Origin: Inediibacterium massiliense
Lineage (GTDB): Bacteria; Bacillota; Clostridia; Peptostreptococcales; Thermotaleaceae
NCBI RefSeq assembly: GCF_001282725.1
Contig: NZ_LN876587.1
Coordinates: 1,111,695 to 1,175,694 of the forward strand
Direction of reading: 5' to 3'
Length of the DNA stretch: 64,000 nucleotides
Shown piece after piece: positions 37,239 through 45,913 of this stretch (its first letter is position 1; the number at the start of each line of letters is the position of its first letter). The notes below the pieces were generated by a model, which did not search any database, was not told the origin of the DNA, and worked only from the letters and a program-made list of their open reading frames with translations. Position numbers and translations under genes: made by a program.

Positions 37239-37280
37239 CTATAAAAATACTATCCACTCATAAATTAAAATAAAATGCAT
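37239..37280 (-). CDS. Candidate leader peptide of the ABC-F gene
   Basis: A 13-codon frame, MHFILIYEWIVFL, has AAAGG twelve bases before its ATG and ends just upstream of the antiterminator arm at 37228-37234. Antibiotic-stalled ribosomes here could change folding downstream, as in vmlR- and lmrC-like genes. Translation is not shown. Confidence 0.4.
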   Translation of the reverse strand: MHFILIYEWIVFL

Positions 37281-37538
37281 GACAACAAAACCTTTACTTA
37301 AGGTTTACCTAAGGCTTTGTATCTGTTCTCATCTTACATCAATCTCTAAAGCGAATTATATTTTCATTTCTGCAAATACCTTGCCCTTTCTTAAAATAAA
37401 ATTTCTTAATATTCATTTTAATTATACAGACTGCTTTCTTTACTGTCAATATTACTTGAGCCCTCACTTAACAAAAGATATACACTGTGATCTTAGAATT
37501 GAAAAAATCTCAATCCTCATCTGACTCTTTAATTGATT

Positions 37539-37607
37539 TTATACTCCAGCTTTAAAATTATATATAGGCCTAATTACCTTTATAATATCTACAGTATCAT
37601 GTATTTT
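37539..37607 (-). pseudogene. Duplicated 3' scrap of rtcB
   Basis: The minus strand encodes KIHDTVDIIKVIRPIYNF then KAGV and a stop, almost identical to the C-terminus of the intact RtcB encoded at 43281-44504. DNA similarity runs from about 37517 to 37608, past the stop codon, matching 43260-43350. It begins four bases after the stop of the topoisomerase A gene. It is a relic of duplication or recombination, not a gene. Confidence 0.88.
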
Positions 37608-37612
37608 ACAGT

Positions 37613-39778
37613 TTACCTAACTTCCCTTTCTTTGTCCTTTTTCCTTAAAGAGTTTCCTATAGAAGGAATGCTTTCTCTATAATCATTTGGATTTTTATAA
37701 TTCACTTCCTCAAAAGATTTAATTTCTTTTAAGGTACTTCTTTTTTGTGACATGAGTACCTGTACCCCTGAGGATTTTCTATTTGTTTTTACCTCTATTT
37801 CATCTGTGTTAAATATAAGTATCTTGTTTGTATTACTAATTGCGACCAATTCTGATTCCTCTTCCATTTTCATCATGCATACCAATTCATTACGATCTGA
37901 GTAAGCATTCACAAGCTGTGTTCTGTTTGTTTTTGTTTCATAGCTTGATAATAATATTTTCGTACATTTTCCATTTTTAAAGAAAAATAGCATGTATCCA
38001 CTATAATCGATGGTTGCAACTATATGTATAATCTTCTCATCTTCATCAAAGCCCAATAGATTTTGAAGATATTGCCCTAGGCTGCTACTTTTACAATCTT
38101 CAAGTTCATAAGCTTTCTTTTTATATACTCTATGCTTATTTGTAAATAGAAGGATCTCAGATTTATTTGTTGCATCCACTTCTTGTACAATAAAATCTTC
38201 TTCTTTTAATTTTTGTTCATTAAAACCCCTCAAACTCGCTAAAGAGATTTTCTTAAGATACCCTTCATTTGTAAGAAATAACTTTAAATCATAGTCTTCA
38301 ATAAGGTCTTCTTCCTTGATTTCTTCTATCTTATTCTGCCCAATAATCATAGTCTTTCTATCTTGTCCATACTTTTTTGATACATTTGATAACTGCTTTA
38401 TGATTATTTTTTTGATCTTTTCATCACTATTTAGGGTTTCTTCTAATTCCTCTAACTCTTTTTGAAGATTTTTACTATCTTTAGTTTTCGTTAGGATATA
38501 TTCTTGATTGAAGTTTCTTAATTTGATTTCAGCAATAAATTCAGCTTGAAGCTCATCTACTTCAAACCCTTTCATTAGGTTTGGAATTACATCTTTATCT
38601 TTTTTAGTATCTCTTACAATTTGTACTGCTTTATCTAAATCAAGTAGTATTTTTTCTAATCCTTTTAATAAATGCAGCTTTTCTGATTTTCTATCATAAT
38701 CGTATTGTAGTCCTTTTTTAATACATTCCATTCTAAAATTAATCCACTCTAATAATATACTCTTAACACCTAAAACCTTAGGCTGCCCTTTTACTAAAAT
38801 GTTAAAATTGCAACTGAAGCTATCTTGTAACTTTGTGTATTTAAATAGCCTTAACATTAATTGTTCTACATCTGTAGATTTTTTAATATCTATAGTAATT
38901 TTTAGTCCATTCTTATCTGTTTCGTCTCTTATATCTGTAATGTCTTTAATTTTACCTGCCTTTACTAATTCTGTAATTTGATCAATGATTGTTTCCAGAT
39001 TTGTAGTATAAGGAATCTCTATAATATCAATACACCGATTCTTCCGATCATAATTATACTTGCCCCTTATGTAAAAGCTACCTTTTCCCTCATCATATAT
39101 TTTTTTTATATCTTTTTCATTGTAGATTAGTTCTCCTCCAGTGGAAAAGTCAGGACCTTTTAAATATGTCATAATATCTATATTTTCATTTTTCATTAAC
39201 TGAATGGTTGTATCACATATTTCTTTTAAATTAAAGCTACAGATATTACTTGCCATACCTACAGCGATACCTAAGTTTGGATTTACTAAAATATTTGGAA
39301 ATGTAGTTGGTAGCAATATAGGTTCATCCATTGTGTTGTCATAGTTTGGTATAAATTCTACTGTATTTTTTCCTATTTCACTAAAAAATTCTTCACATAT
39401 TTTTTCTAATTTTGCCTCTGTATACCTAGGAGCAGCGCAAGCCATATCTCTTGAGTAGTTCTTACCAAAGTTTCCCTTACTGTCTATATACGGATGTAGC
39501 AATGTCTCATTCCCTCTTGTTAACCTTACCATTGTTTGATAGATGGCTTGATCTCCATGAGGATTTAGTCTCATAGTTTGTCCAACAATATTTGCTGACT
39601 TTGTTTTTTGTCCTTTTAATAGTCCCATTTTATACATTGTATATAATAGTTTTCTATGAGATGGTTTTAATCCATCAATCTCTGGTAGTGCTCTTGATAC
39701 AATAACCGACATAGAGTAAGGCATATAGTTGCTTTCTATAGTGTCGATTACATTCATTTGTGTAACATTATTATCCAT
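37613..39778 (-). CDS. parC: Type IIA topoisomerase subunit A (topoisomerase IV ParC-like)
   Basis: The 721-residue protein has the DNA breakage-reunion core: SVIVSRALPEIDGLKPSHRK, LNPHGDQAIYQTMVRLT, and the catalytic Tyr in ACAAPRYTEAKL. The C-terminal beta-pinwheel is short and no GyrA box is evident, which favours topoisomerase IV over gyrase. It follows parE by 13 bases and a duplicated rtcB fragment follows its stop. It decatenates daughter chromosomes together with the B subunit. AAGGAAGGAG precedes the ATG. Confidence 0.88.
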   Translation of the reverse strand: MDNNVTQMNVIDTIESNYMPYSMSVIVSRALPEIDGLKPSHRKLLYTMYKMGLLKGQKTKSANIVGQTMRLNPHGDQAIYQTMVRLTRGNETLLHPYIDSKGNFGKNYSRDMACAAPRYTEAKLEKICEEFFSEIGKNTVEFIPNYDNTMDEPILLPTTFPNILVNPNLGIAVGMASNICSFNLKEICDTTIQLMKNENIDIMTYLKGPDFSTGGELIYNEKDIKKIYDEGKGSFYIRGKYNYDRKNRCIDIIEIPYTTNLETIIDQITELVKAGKIKDITDIRDETDKNGLKITIDIKKSTDVEQLMLRLFKYTKLQDSFSCNFNILVKGQPKVLGVKSILLEWINFRMECIKKGLQYDYDRKSEKLHLLKGLEKILLDLDKAVQIVRDTKKDKDVIPNLMKGFEVDELQAEFIAEIKLRNFNQEYILTKTKDSKNLQKELEELEETLNSDEKIKKIIIKQLSNVSKKYGQDRKTMIIGQNKIEEIKEEDLIEDYDLKLFLTNEGYLKKISLASLRGFNEQKLKEEDFIVQEVDATNKSEILLFTNKHRVYKKKAYELEDCKSSSLGQYLQNLLGFDEDEKIIHIVATIDYSGYMLFFFKNGKCTKILLSSYETKTNRTQLVNAYSDRNELVCMMKMEEESELVAISNTNKILIFNTDEIEVKTNRKSSGVQVLMSQKRSTLKEIKSFEEVNYKNPNDYRESIPSIGNSLRKKDKEREVR

Positions 39779-39791
39779 GGTTTCTCCTTCC

Positions 39792-41780
39792 TTAACTTAT
39801 ATCAGATCTATCTAAATATGTGTGTCCATATTCTTCGATGAATTGCTTTCTTCCTGTAAGATCATCTCCTAAAAATAGTTCAAATGCTTCCTTCGTAGCT
39901 TGTGCCTCTGATGGAGTAACCTGGATCAGTCTTCTTGTTTCAGGACACATAGTCGTCTCCCACATCATTTCTGGTTCATTTTCTCCTAATCCTTTTGATC
40001 TTTGAAGTTTATATTTTCCTCTTAATCTATTTGTAATTTTTATTTTTTCTTTTTCTGTATATGCAAAATATGTTTTTCCTTGTGTACTTGTAATCTCATA
40101 CAAAGGAGATTCCGCTATATACACATATCCATTTTCGATCATTGTAGGTATGAGGACATATAGCATAGTAATAATCAAGCATCTGATTTGATATCCATCT
40201 ACATCTGCATCTGTACATATAATCAATTTATTCCATGACATTTTACTCATATCAAAATCTGCTAATTCTTTTAAATGTTTTGATTTTACTTCTACTCCAC
40301 AACCAATAACTTTTAATAGATCCATAATAATATCATTTTTAAAAATCTTTTCATAATCAGATTTAAGACAATTTAAAATCTTACCACGAACAGGAATAAT
40401 GGCTTGGAAGTTTGCATCTCTACCCATTTTTGTACTTCCAAGAGCAGAGTCTCCTTCCACGATAAATAGTTCTCTTTTAGAGATATCCTTACTTCTACAA
40501 TCCACAAACTTTTTTACTCTATTACTAATATTGTCTATCTTTTTACTTAGTTTCTTTCTTACGTCAATACGTGTCTTTTCAGCTTTTTCTCTACTTCTCT
40601 TGTTTACTAGAATTTGTTCTAGAATTTTTTCTGCTTCTAATCTATTTTCAATAAAATATATTTCTAGCTTTTGTTTCAAAAACTCGTTCATCGCTTCTTT
40701 GATAAATACATTTGTAATTGCCTTTTTAGTTTGATTTTCATAAGAGGTTATTGTACTGTATGTATTCACAACTAGTACTAAGCTATCTTCTATATCTTGA
40801 AATGTAATCTTTTTTTCTCCCTTTTTGTATTTCCCTTCCTGATTTAACTGTTTATCTATGGCATAAACAAAAGAATTTTTGACAGCTTTATCTGGAGAGC
40901 CTCCATGTTCCAAAAAAGAAGAATTGTGGTAATACTCTAGAAGATTTTTTTCATTATTAAAGCAAAAGGCAATCTCCATTTTCACCTTATATTCAGGTTT
41001 ATCTTCCCGATCTTTACCCATAGTTTCTAATTCAAAATAGGCTAAATCTGTAAATCCTATATCTTGGTTAAATTCTTTTACATAATCTGCAATCCCATCT
41101 TCATAAAAATATGTAAATTCTTCTCCACTTTCCTCATCATAAAGAGTAAAGGTAATCCCCTTGTTTACAATGGCTTGTCTTTTTAGAGTTTCTTGAAAAA
41201 ATACAAGAGGAATATCAATATCATTAAAAACCTCTAAATCTGGTTTCCACTTAATCCTCGTTCCTGTATAATTATGATCAGACTTAGACTTTATGTATCC
41301 TTCTTTATTTTTTGTTACATTCTCGCCCTTATAAAAGTGAAGATCATATTGATAACCATCTCTTAATACTGTAACGTCCATATATTCAGATGCAAATTGA
41401 GTTGCAGCTGTACCCAATCCGTTTAATCCTATACTAAACTGATAATTGCTACCATCATTTTTATCATATTTACCACCACCGTAGAGAATACAAAATACAA
41501 TCTCCCAATTATATTTCTGCTCTTTTGAATTCCATTCAATAGGAATTCCACGGCCATAATCTCTAACTTCTATTGACCCATCTTTAAATCTTTTTATCTC
41601 TATTTGATCCCCAAATTTTTCTGCTGCTTCATCCCTACTGTTTCCCACGATTTCCATTACTGTATGCTGACACCCTTCAATCCCATCACTACCAAATATT
41701 ACCCCTGGTCGTAGTCTCACTTTATCCTTTTCTTCAAGTGTTGAAAGGCTTTCATTTCCATATTCATTTTTTCCCCTCAT
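39792..41780 (-). CDS. parE: Type IIA topoisomerase subunit B (topoisomerase IV ParE-like)
   Basis: The 662-residue protein has the GHKL ATPase (VGNSRDEAAEKFG, VRDYGRGIPI, IGLNGLGTAATQFAS), a transducer domain and the TOPRIM metal site (LFIVEGDSALGS and CTDADVDGYQIR). The first motif has NSRDEA where most relatives have NSxDEA, so the catalytic Glu context is kept. TAGGAGG precedes the ATG. With the A subunit it forms an ATP-driven decatenase; DNA gyrase is presumably encoded elsewhere. Confidence 0.9.
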   Translation of the reverse strand: MRGKNEYGNESLSTLEEKDKVRLRPGVIFGSDGIEGCQHTVMEIVGNSRDEAAEKFGDQIEIKRFKDGSIEVRDYGRGIPIEWNSKEQKYNWEIVFCILYGGGKYDKNDGSNYQFSIGLNGLGTAATQFASEYMDVTVLRDGYQYDLHFYKGENVTKNKEGYIKSKSDHNYTGTRIKWKPDLEVFNDIDIPLVFFQETLKRQAIVNKGITFTLYDEESGEEFTYFYEDGIADYVKEFNQDIGFTDLAYFELETMGKDREDKPEYKVKMEIAFCFNNEKNLLEYYHNSSFLEHGGSPDKAVKNSFVYAIDKQLNQEGKYKKGEKKITFQDIEDSLVLVVNTYSTITSYENQTKKAITNVFIKEAMNEFLKQKLEIYFIENRLEAEKILEQILVNKRSREKAEKTRIDVRKKLSKKIDNISNRVKKFVDCRSKDISKRELFIVEGDSALGSTKMGRDANFQAIIPVRGKILNCLKSDYEKIFKNDIIMDLLKVIGCGVEVKSKHLKELADFDMSKMSWNKLIICTDADVDGYQIRCLIITMLYVLIPTMIENGYVYIAESPLYEITSTQGKTYFAYTEKEKIKITNRLRGKYKLQRSKGLGENEPEMMWETTMCPETRRLIQVTPSEAQATKEAFELFLGDDLTGRKQFIEEYGHTYLDRSDIS

Positions 41781-42189
41781 TCGTATCCTCCTACTTACCC
41801 TTTTATATTCATATATTACTTATACACTTAAAAATCTTACAGAGCTAGATATGCGTATTATAACATTTTTTTCCGAATATGCAAACGTTTGTTCTGAATT
41901 ATACGCTTATGGGACAGTGATCATTTCTTATAAACTAATTTTCTGTAACTATCTTCAATAGTAAACTAAAAAAAACTTAAATCTCTTTAAATTTATAATA
42001 TATATGTTTAATTACCTTATGCTTAAGTGATATTATTAACTTGACGATATTTCTATAGAAAGGTGGGTTTTCATGAACTATATGTCTTTGATTTAAGGGA
42101 CCTTAAATTAATATTTTAAAAATTTAATGCTATTCTATAATCATATAGTAAATTATTCCATTATAATAATTATATCGAGGTGAAAAAAC
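41781..42189. other. Intergenic region between parE and a methyltransferase gene
   Basis: Divergent promoters for parE and the methyltransferase must lie here. The only recognised content is the dispersed repeat copy at 41906-41990; the rest is AT-rich without a visible gene. Confidence 0.5.
41906..41990. repeat. Dispersed degenerate repeat, copy 1
   Basis: Contains TAAACTAATTTTCTGTAACT and ATCTTCAATAGTAAACTAAA. Similar blocks occur at 43191-43240, 44627-44684 and 63391-63440. On the minus strand it reads FTIEDSYRKLVYKK and a stop, so the family may be relics of one coding sequence end. Confidence 0.7.
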
Positions 42190-42945
42190 ATGTTTAGTTT
42201 TTATAGTAAGCTCTCTACAGAAGTATACAATATAGATAAGCCTATTGGACACTCCTTTGGTGATGTGGAATTTTACAAAGAAAGACTTAAACCTGTTAAA
42301 GGAAGAATTCTTGAACCAGCAGTGGGAACAGGCCGTATTTTAGTTCCCCTATTAGAAGAAGGTTTCACTGTAGGTGGTATAGATTCATCTTCTGAGATGC
42401 TAAGTTTATGTAACTCTCATTGTGAAGAAAGAGGTTTTAAAACTAACCTTTATCAGAAAAATATGCAATCTTTTTCTTTACCTTATAAATATGAAGCAAT
42501 CATTATTCCTGCAGGCTCCTTTTTACTACTAGAAAATTCAATTGATGCTATGAATGGATTAAAATGCTTCTATGAACATCTTGATATAGATGGACGTCTT
42601 ATTATAGATCTATTTATGCCATCAAATTTTAATACTGGATATACTTCAACAAGAACTTGGGGTACTCCTGCCGGAGACTTAATCACCTTAAACGAATCCC
42701 TTGTCGAAGTTAATTTTATTAATCAATATACAGTTTCCCATTTGCGATATGAAAAATGGTGCAACAATCAGTTGATACAAACTGAATTGGAACGTTTGTC
42801 ACTTAGATGGTATGGCGTAGAGGAATTCAGATTAATTCTAGAGAAAATTGGATTTAAAGATATTATTATTTCTTCTGATTATAAGTTTGATGTATATCCT
42901 ACAGATAAAAATCAAATCATTACTTTTGAAGCATATCGTAAATAA
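42190..42945 (+). CDS. Class I SAM-dependent methyltransferase
   Basis: The 251-residue protein has the Rossmann methyltransferase signature: GRILEPAVGTGRILVPLLEE (motif I), FTVGGIDSSSEML (acidic residue after strand 2), KNMQSFSL and YEAIIIPAGSFLLL (motif IV region), and a C-terminal IISSDYKFD. The target is unknown. GAGGTGA precedes the ATG. It stands alone between divergent parE and convergent rtcB. Confidence 0.88.
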   Translation: MFSFYSKLSTEVYNIDKPIGHSFGDVEFYKERLKPVKGRILEPAVGTGRILVPLLEEGFTVGGIDSSSEMLSLCNSHCEERGFKTNLYQKNMQSFSLPYKYEAIIIPAGSFLLLENSIDAMNGLKCFYEHLDIDGRLIIDLFMPSNFNTGYTSTRTWGTPAGDLITLNESLVEVNFINQYTVSHLRYEKWCNNQLIQTELERLSLRWYGVEEFRLILEKIGFKDIIISSDYKFDVYPTDKNQIITFEAYRK

Positions 42946-43128
42946 AATAACCTTTTATCTGTATCCATCAAATAGGACACATATAGATTCTATGAAATTG
43001 TAATGAGATAATACACCAAAGATAATAAAGAGGAATTTGAATTTATATGATTCTTGAGATCACCTTCTTCCATGGGCAGAAAACCTTCCGAAAGAATGTA
43101 AATTAAAACTAAAATCCAAAAAGTAAAG

Positions 43129-43166
43129 AAGTCCTATTTATGATTATTATCTTATAGATAGGACTT
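43129..43166. terminator. Possible terminator between convergent genes
   Basis: Arms AAGTCCTAT and ATAGGACTT with partial inner pairing form a stem between the methyltransferase and rtcB. The T run is poor. Confidence 0.45.
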
Positions 43167-43190
43167 GTGTTATATATGGGCTGTATTTGA

Positions 43191-43240
43191 CAGATACGAT
43201 CTTTAATAATAAACTAAAAAAGAACTTAAAACCCTTTAAA
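43191..43240. repeat. Dispersed degenerate repeat, copy 2
   Basis: Contains TCTTTAATAATAAACTAAAA and AGAACTTAAAACCCTTTAAA, matching the right part of copy 1. It lies just beyond the 3' end of rtcB. Confidence 0.65.
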
Positions 43241-43280
43241 ATAAAAGAAAGCCAGATTGTCATCTGACTCTTGATTGACT

Positions 43281-44504
43281 TTATGATCCAGCTTTAAAAT
43301 TATATATAGGTTTAATCACCTTTATAATATCTACAGTATCATGTATGTTATGAATAATCTCCTCCATAGGCTTATAGGCCATGGGTGCTTCATCTAAAGT
43401 AGCTAGATTTACAGATGTAGTGAATATTCCTTCCATAGACTTTTTATATTCTTCTAGAGATACAGCTCTCTTAGCTTTACTTCTGCTCATAAGCCTACCC
43501 GCCCCATGAGGCGCAGAGTAATTCCAATCTGGATTACCTTTGCCAACACCTAATATACTTCCATCTCTCATATTAATGGGAATTAATACTTTCTCTCCTT
43601 CATAAGCAGAAATACTTCCCTTTCTTATGATGTTATCTTTAAAATTTATATAATTATGAATTGTATGAAAATAACTGAAATCATTTAGTTTCTTTCCTAA
43701 TAACTTTGCCAATATAATATTTGCCATTGTTTCTCTATTTAACTTGGCATATTCCTGACAAATACTCATATCATGTAGATAACGCTCTCTATACTCTTTT
43801 GTTAGAAAACATAAATCCTTTGGATAGCTTGGTAATAAATTATCATATTTTACTTTTAGCTCCTTTAATGCAGCTTGAATAAATTTTTTCTTGCCCTCTT
43901 TTTTATACTTCGCAATTAAACTATCTCTCTGCTTGAAATAATCTTCTTTTCCCGCACATAAATCAATGGCAAGATTCTGATATAACTCAGCTACCTGTTT
44001 CCCTAAATTTCTGCTTCCAGAATGAATGACAAGATATATATTTTCTTCATCATCCATGTCTAATTCTATAAAGTGATTTCCTCCTCCTAATGTACCTATA
44101 CTCCTTTCAATTCTCTTTGTATGACTTAAATCCCTATAGCAGTATAATTCCTGAAGTTTTGGAAATTTTATGTTCCTACCTTCATGAACCTCCATACCAG
44201 AAGGAATCCACTTGTGAATAATTTCATCTAACAATTTAAAATCAATATTTTCTCTTCCCAATTCTACTGTTGTCATGCCACAGCCTATATCCACACCTAC
44301 TATATTCGGTATAACCTTATCTCCTAAATCTGCAGTAAAACCTATTACACAACCTTTACCTACGTGAGTATCTGGCATAATTGCAATCTTACTATCCTTA
44401 CAAAATTCTTGACTACATAATTCCATTACCTGAGAAATAACCTCAGTGTCTAGCTTATCCGTATAAACTTTAGCAGTATTATATTTTCCTTTTATCTCAA
44501 TCAT
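43281..44504 (-). CDS. rtcB: RNA ligase RtcB
   Basis: About 407 residues with the RtcB metal and guanylate-binding motifs: MPDTHVGKGCVIGFTA, GVDIGCGMTTV (the metal Cys), GTLGGGNHFIEL (catalytic loop with His), HSGSRNLGKQVA and SAPHGAGRLMSR (the His that takes GMP). It seals 2',3'-cyclic phosphate or 3'-phosphate to 5'-OH ends with GTP. GGGAGAAGGA before the ATG at 44504 argues for this start; a frame 22 codons longer lacks support. Its 3' end has a degraded second copy at 37539. No tRNA-splicing or toxin partner is evident next to it. Confidence 0.93.
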   Translation of the reverse strand: MIEIKGKYNTAKVYTDKLDTEVISQVMELCSQEFCKDSKIAIMPDTHVGKGCVIGFTADLGDKVIPNIVGVDIGCGMTTVELGRENIDFKLLDEIIHKWIPSGMEVHEGRNIKFPKLQELYCYRDLSHTKRIERSIGTLGGGNHFIELDMDDEENIYLVIHSGSRNLGKQVAELYQNLAIDLCAGKEDYFKQRDSLIAKYKKEGKKKFIQAALKELKVKYDNLLPSYPKDLCFLTKEYRERYLHDMSICQEYAKLNRETMANIILAKLLGKKLNDFSYFHTIHNYINFKDNIIRKGSISAYEGEKVLIPINMRDGSILGVGKGNPDWNYSAPHGAGRLMSRSKAKRAVSLEEYKKSMEGIFTTSVNLATLDEAPMAYKPMEEIIHNIHDTVDIIKVIKPIYNFKAGS

Positions 44505-44626
44505 TTGATTTCCTTCTCCCTGTAAAATTTTAAAACTATTTTTATACACATCATAAATGATATTATTCAACTTGTAAATACCATATTTTGTATTTTGTTA
44601 TTTATACAATATATAGCTTATGGTGA

Positions 44627-44684
44627 CTTATAGGACAGTTAGACTTTTTCATAAACTAATTTTCTATAGCCATCTTCTATTAGA
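44627..44684. repeat. Dispersed degenerate repeat, copy 3
   Basis: Contains CATAAACTAATTTTCTATAG and CCATCTTCTATTAG, matching the left part of copy 1, including the GGACAGT segment. On the minus strand it reads LIEDGYRKLVYEKV and a stop. Confidence 0.65.
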
Positions 44685-44732
44685 TTTTGATTTGTGGTAT
44701 CATAACCTATAAAGGTTGGAGGTGACTATAGG

Positions 44733-45080
44733 ATGGCGTGTGTTGCTGAATTTGGTATAGTAGACAACTTTGATCAAAACAAGGATTATTCAGAATATGA
44801 ACCACAAAAATATAATTGTATTGCTATTGAAGACGATATAATAAATAATTGGTGGAATGAACTAATGTTAATAAAGACGTATTTTCATAATTACAATAGA
44901 CCAGAATATGCACTAGCAAGATGGGGCGTAACATTAATACCACCAGAATCATTAGAAGCTTTTTATAAAATTGTAGCTAATGACAGCAGGTCTAAATCTT
45001 CAAAAGAATTAGCAAATCTTATGACATTGATTAGAAAGGCTATAAGTGAAAATAAATATGTTATACATTATGGTGTTTAA
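44733..45080 (+). CDS. Hypothetical protein, 115 residues
   Basis: A soluble acidic protein with many aromatic residues (NNWWNELMLIKTYFHNYNRP) and RWGVTLIPPESLEAFY. GGAGGTGA precedes the ATG. The next gene begins 29 bases later on the same strand, and both end at a shared terminator, so they form a two-gene unit. No family function is recognised; an immunity- or antitoxin-like partner role is possible but unsupported. Confidence 0.7.
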   Translation: MACVAEFGIVDNFDQNKDYSEYEPQKYNCIAIEDDIINNWWNELMLIKTYFHNYNRPEYALARWGVTLIPPESLEAFYKIVANDSRSKSSKELANLMTLIRKAISENKYVIHYGV

Positions 45081-45109
45081 GTTATACAAAAATTGTTTAG
45101 GAGGTACAT

Positions 45110-45661
45110 ATGGCACAATCATGGAGTGGAATTCAGAAAAAATTAGAACAAGATTTATTATGTGAAAAATTAAGAGGTAGAGTGAGATATTTTATTACCA
45201 AATATAGAAAAGCTCATGATGATGAGTCTCGAATAGCCATATTAATAGATAAAAAAGAAGTTGTACGTGGTAATATATTTGATTTTTATAGAGAAGCTGA
45301 TCCTATTTCAGATAAAATTAGAGCAGAACAAAAAATCCCAAAACGTTTATGGAATGGAGATGAAATACTTTATGATAATGAAAATAAAGAGCTAGAAGAA
45401 AATGTTGATGCTATTTGTATTCATAAAGGTATAATTGATGCCTATCTATTCATAATAGCTCTTAATTTTTATCTACACCATTCAATAAAAGAGAGCATAA
45501 ATTCAACAAATCCTCTTGTGAGATTATTTGCAATACTAGACAGAAGAATTGGTAAAAGAACACTTTATAAGCTTAAAGATAAAGTAAGTGACCAACCTGA
45601 GTGGTTAAAACAATTTTATAAATTGAGGCTAGACGTGGAAAATATACGTTTTGAAAGATAA
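45110..45661 (+). CDS. SF0329-like hypothetical protein
   Basis: The 183-residue protein begins MAQSWSGIQKKLEQDLLCEK and continues LRGRVRYFITKYRKAHDDE, a pattern remembered from uncharacterised proteins called SF0329 family. It is basic and soluble, with a C-terminal half IREIGKRTL-like helix rich in Arg and Lys (RRIGKRTLYKLKDKV). TAGGAGG precedes the ATG. It is second in a two-gene unit with the 115-residue gene. Function is unknown. Confidence 0.65.
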   Translation: MAQSWSGIQKKLEQDLLCEKLRGRVRYFITKYRKAHDDESRIAILIDKKEVVRGNIFDFYREADPISDKIRAEQKIPKRLWNGDEILYDNENKELEENVDAICIHKGIIDAYLFIIALNFYLHHSIKESINSTNPLVRLFAILDRRIGKRTLYKLKDKVSDQPEWLKQFYKLRLDVENIRFER

Positions 45662-45669
45662 GATAACTC

Positions 45670-45712
45670 ATACTACTTCCTCTTTTTATATATGATTAGA
45701 AGTAGTATTTGT
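45670..45712 (+). terminator. Terminator after the two-gene hypothetical unit
   Basis: Arms ATACTACTTC (45670-45679) and GAAGTAGTAT (45699-45708) form a 10-base stem followed by a T-rich stretch. Confidence 0.75.
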
Positions 45713-45913
45713 ATTTTCATAATTATTTATTATATTGTAACTGTTACTTGATTTTCTTGATTTTTCCCTTGCTTTTACAAGGCCATATCCTTCTTTGCAC
45801 TTTATAATTATTCGAATACATTTATCATCGTATCTGCATCTAAAATTTTATAAATACCTTTCTGATTTAAAGTAATGGTTAAATTCATATGAATAATCTC
45901 TTATTCATAAATC

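Larger units (their letters stand above)
42946..43280. other. Intergenic region with a hairpin and repeat copy
   Basis: Holds a hairpin at 43129-43166 (AAGTCCTAT and ATAGGACTT), repeat copy 2 (43191-43240), and at its right edge the sequence that is duplicated near 37517. No gene was recognised. Confidence 0.5.

Noticed and set aside
45808-45888. 26-codon minus-strand frame after the binding-protein gene (MNLTITLNQKGIYKILDAD start)
   Set aside because: The ribosome site is weak and there is no sign of conservation; it could be part of a decayed gene but cannot be supported.
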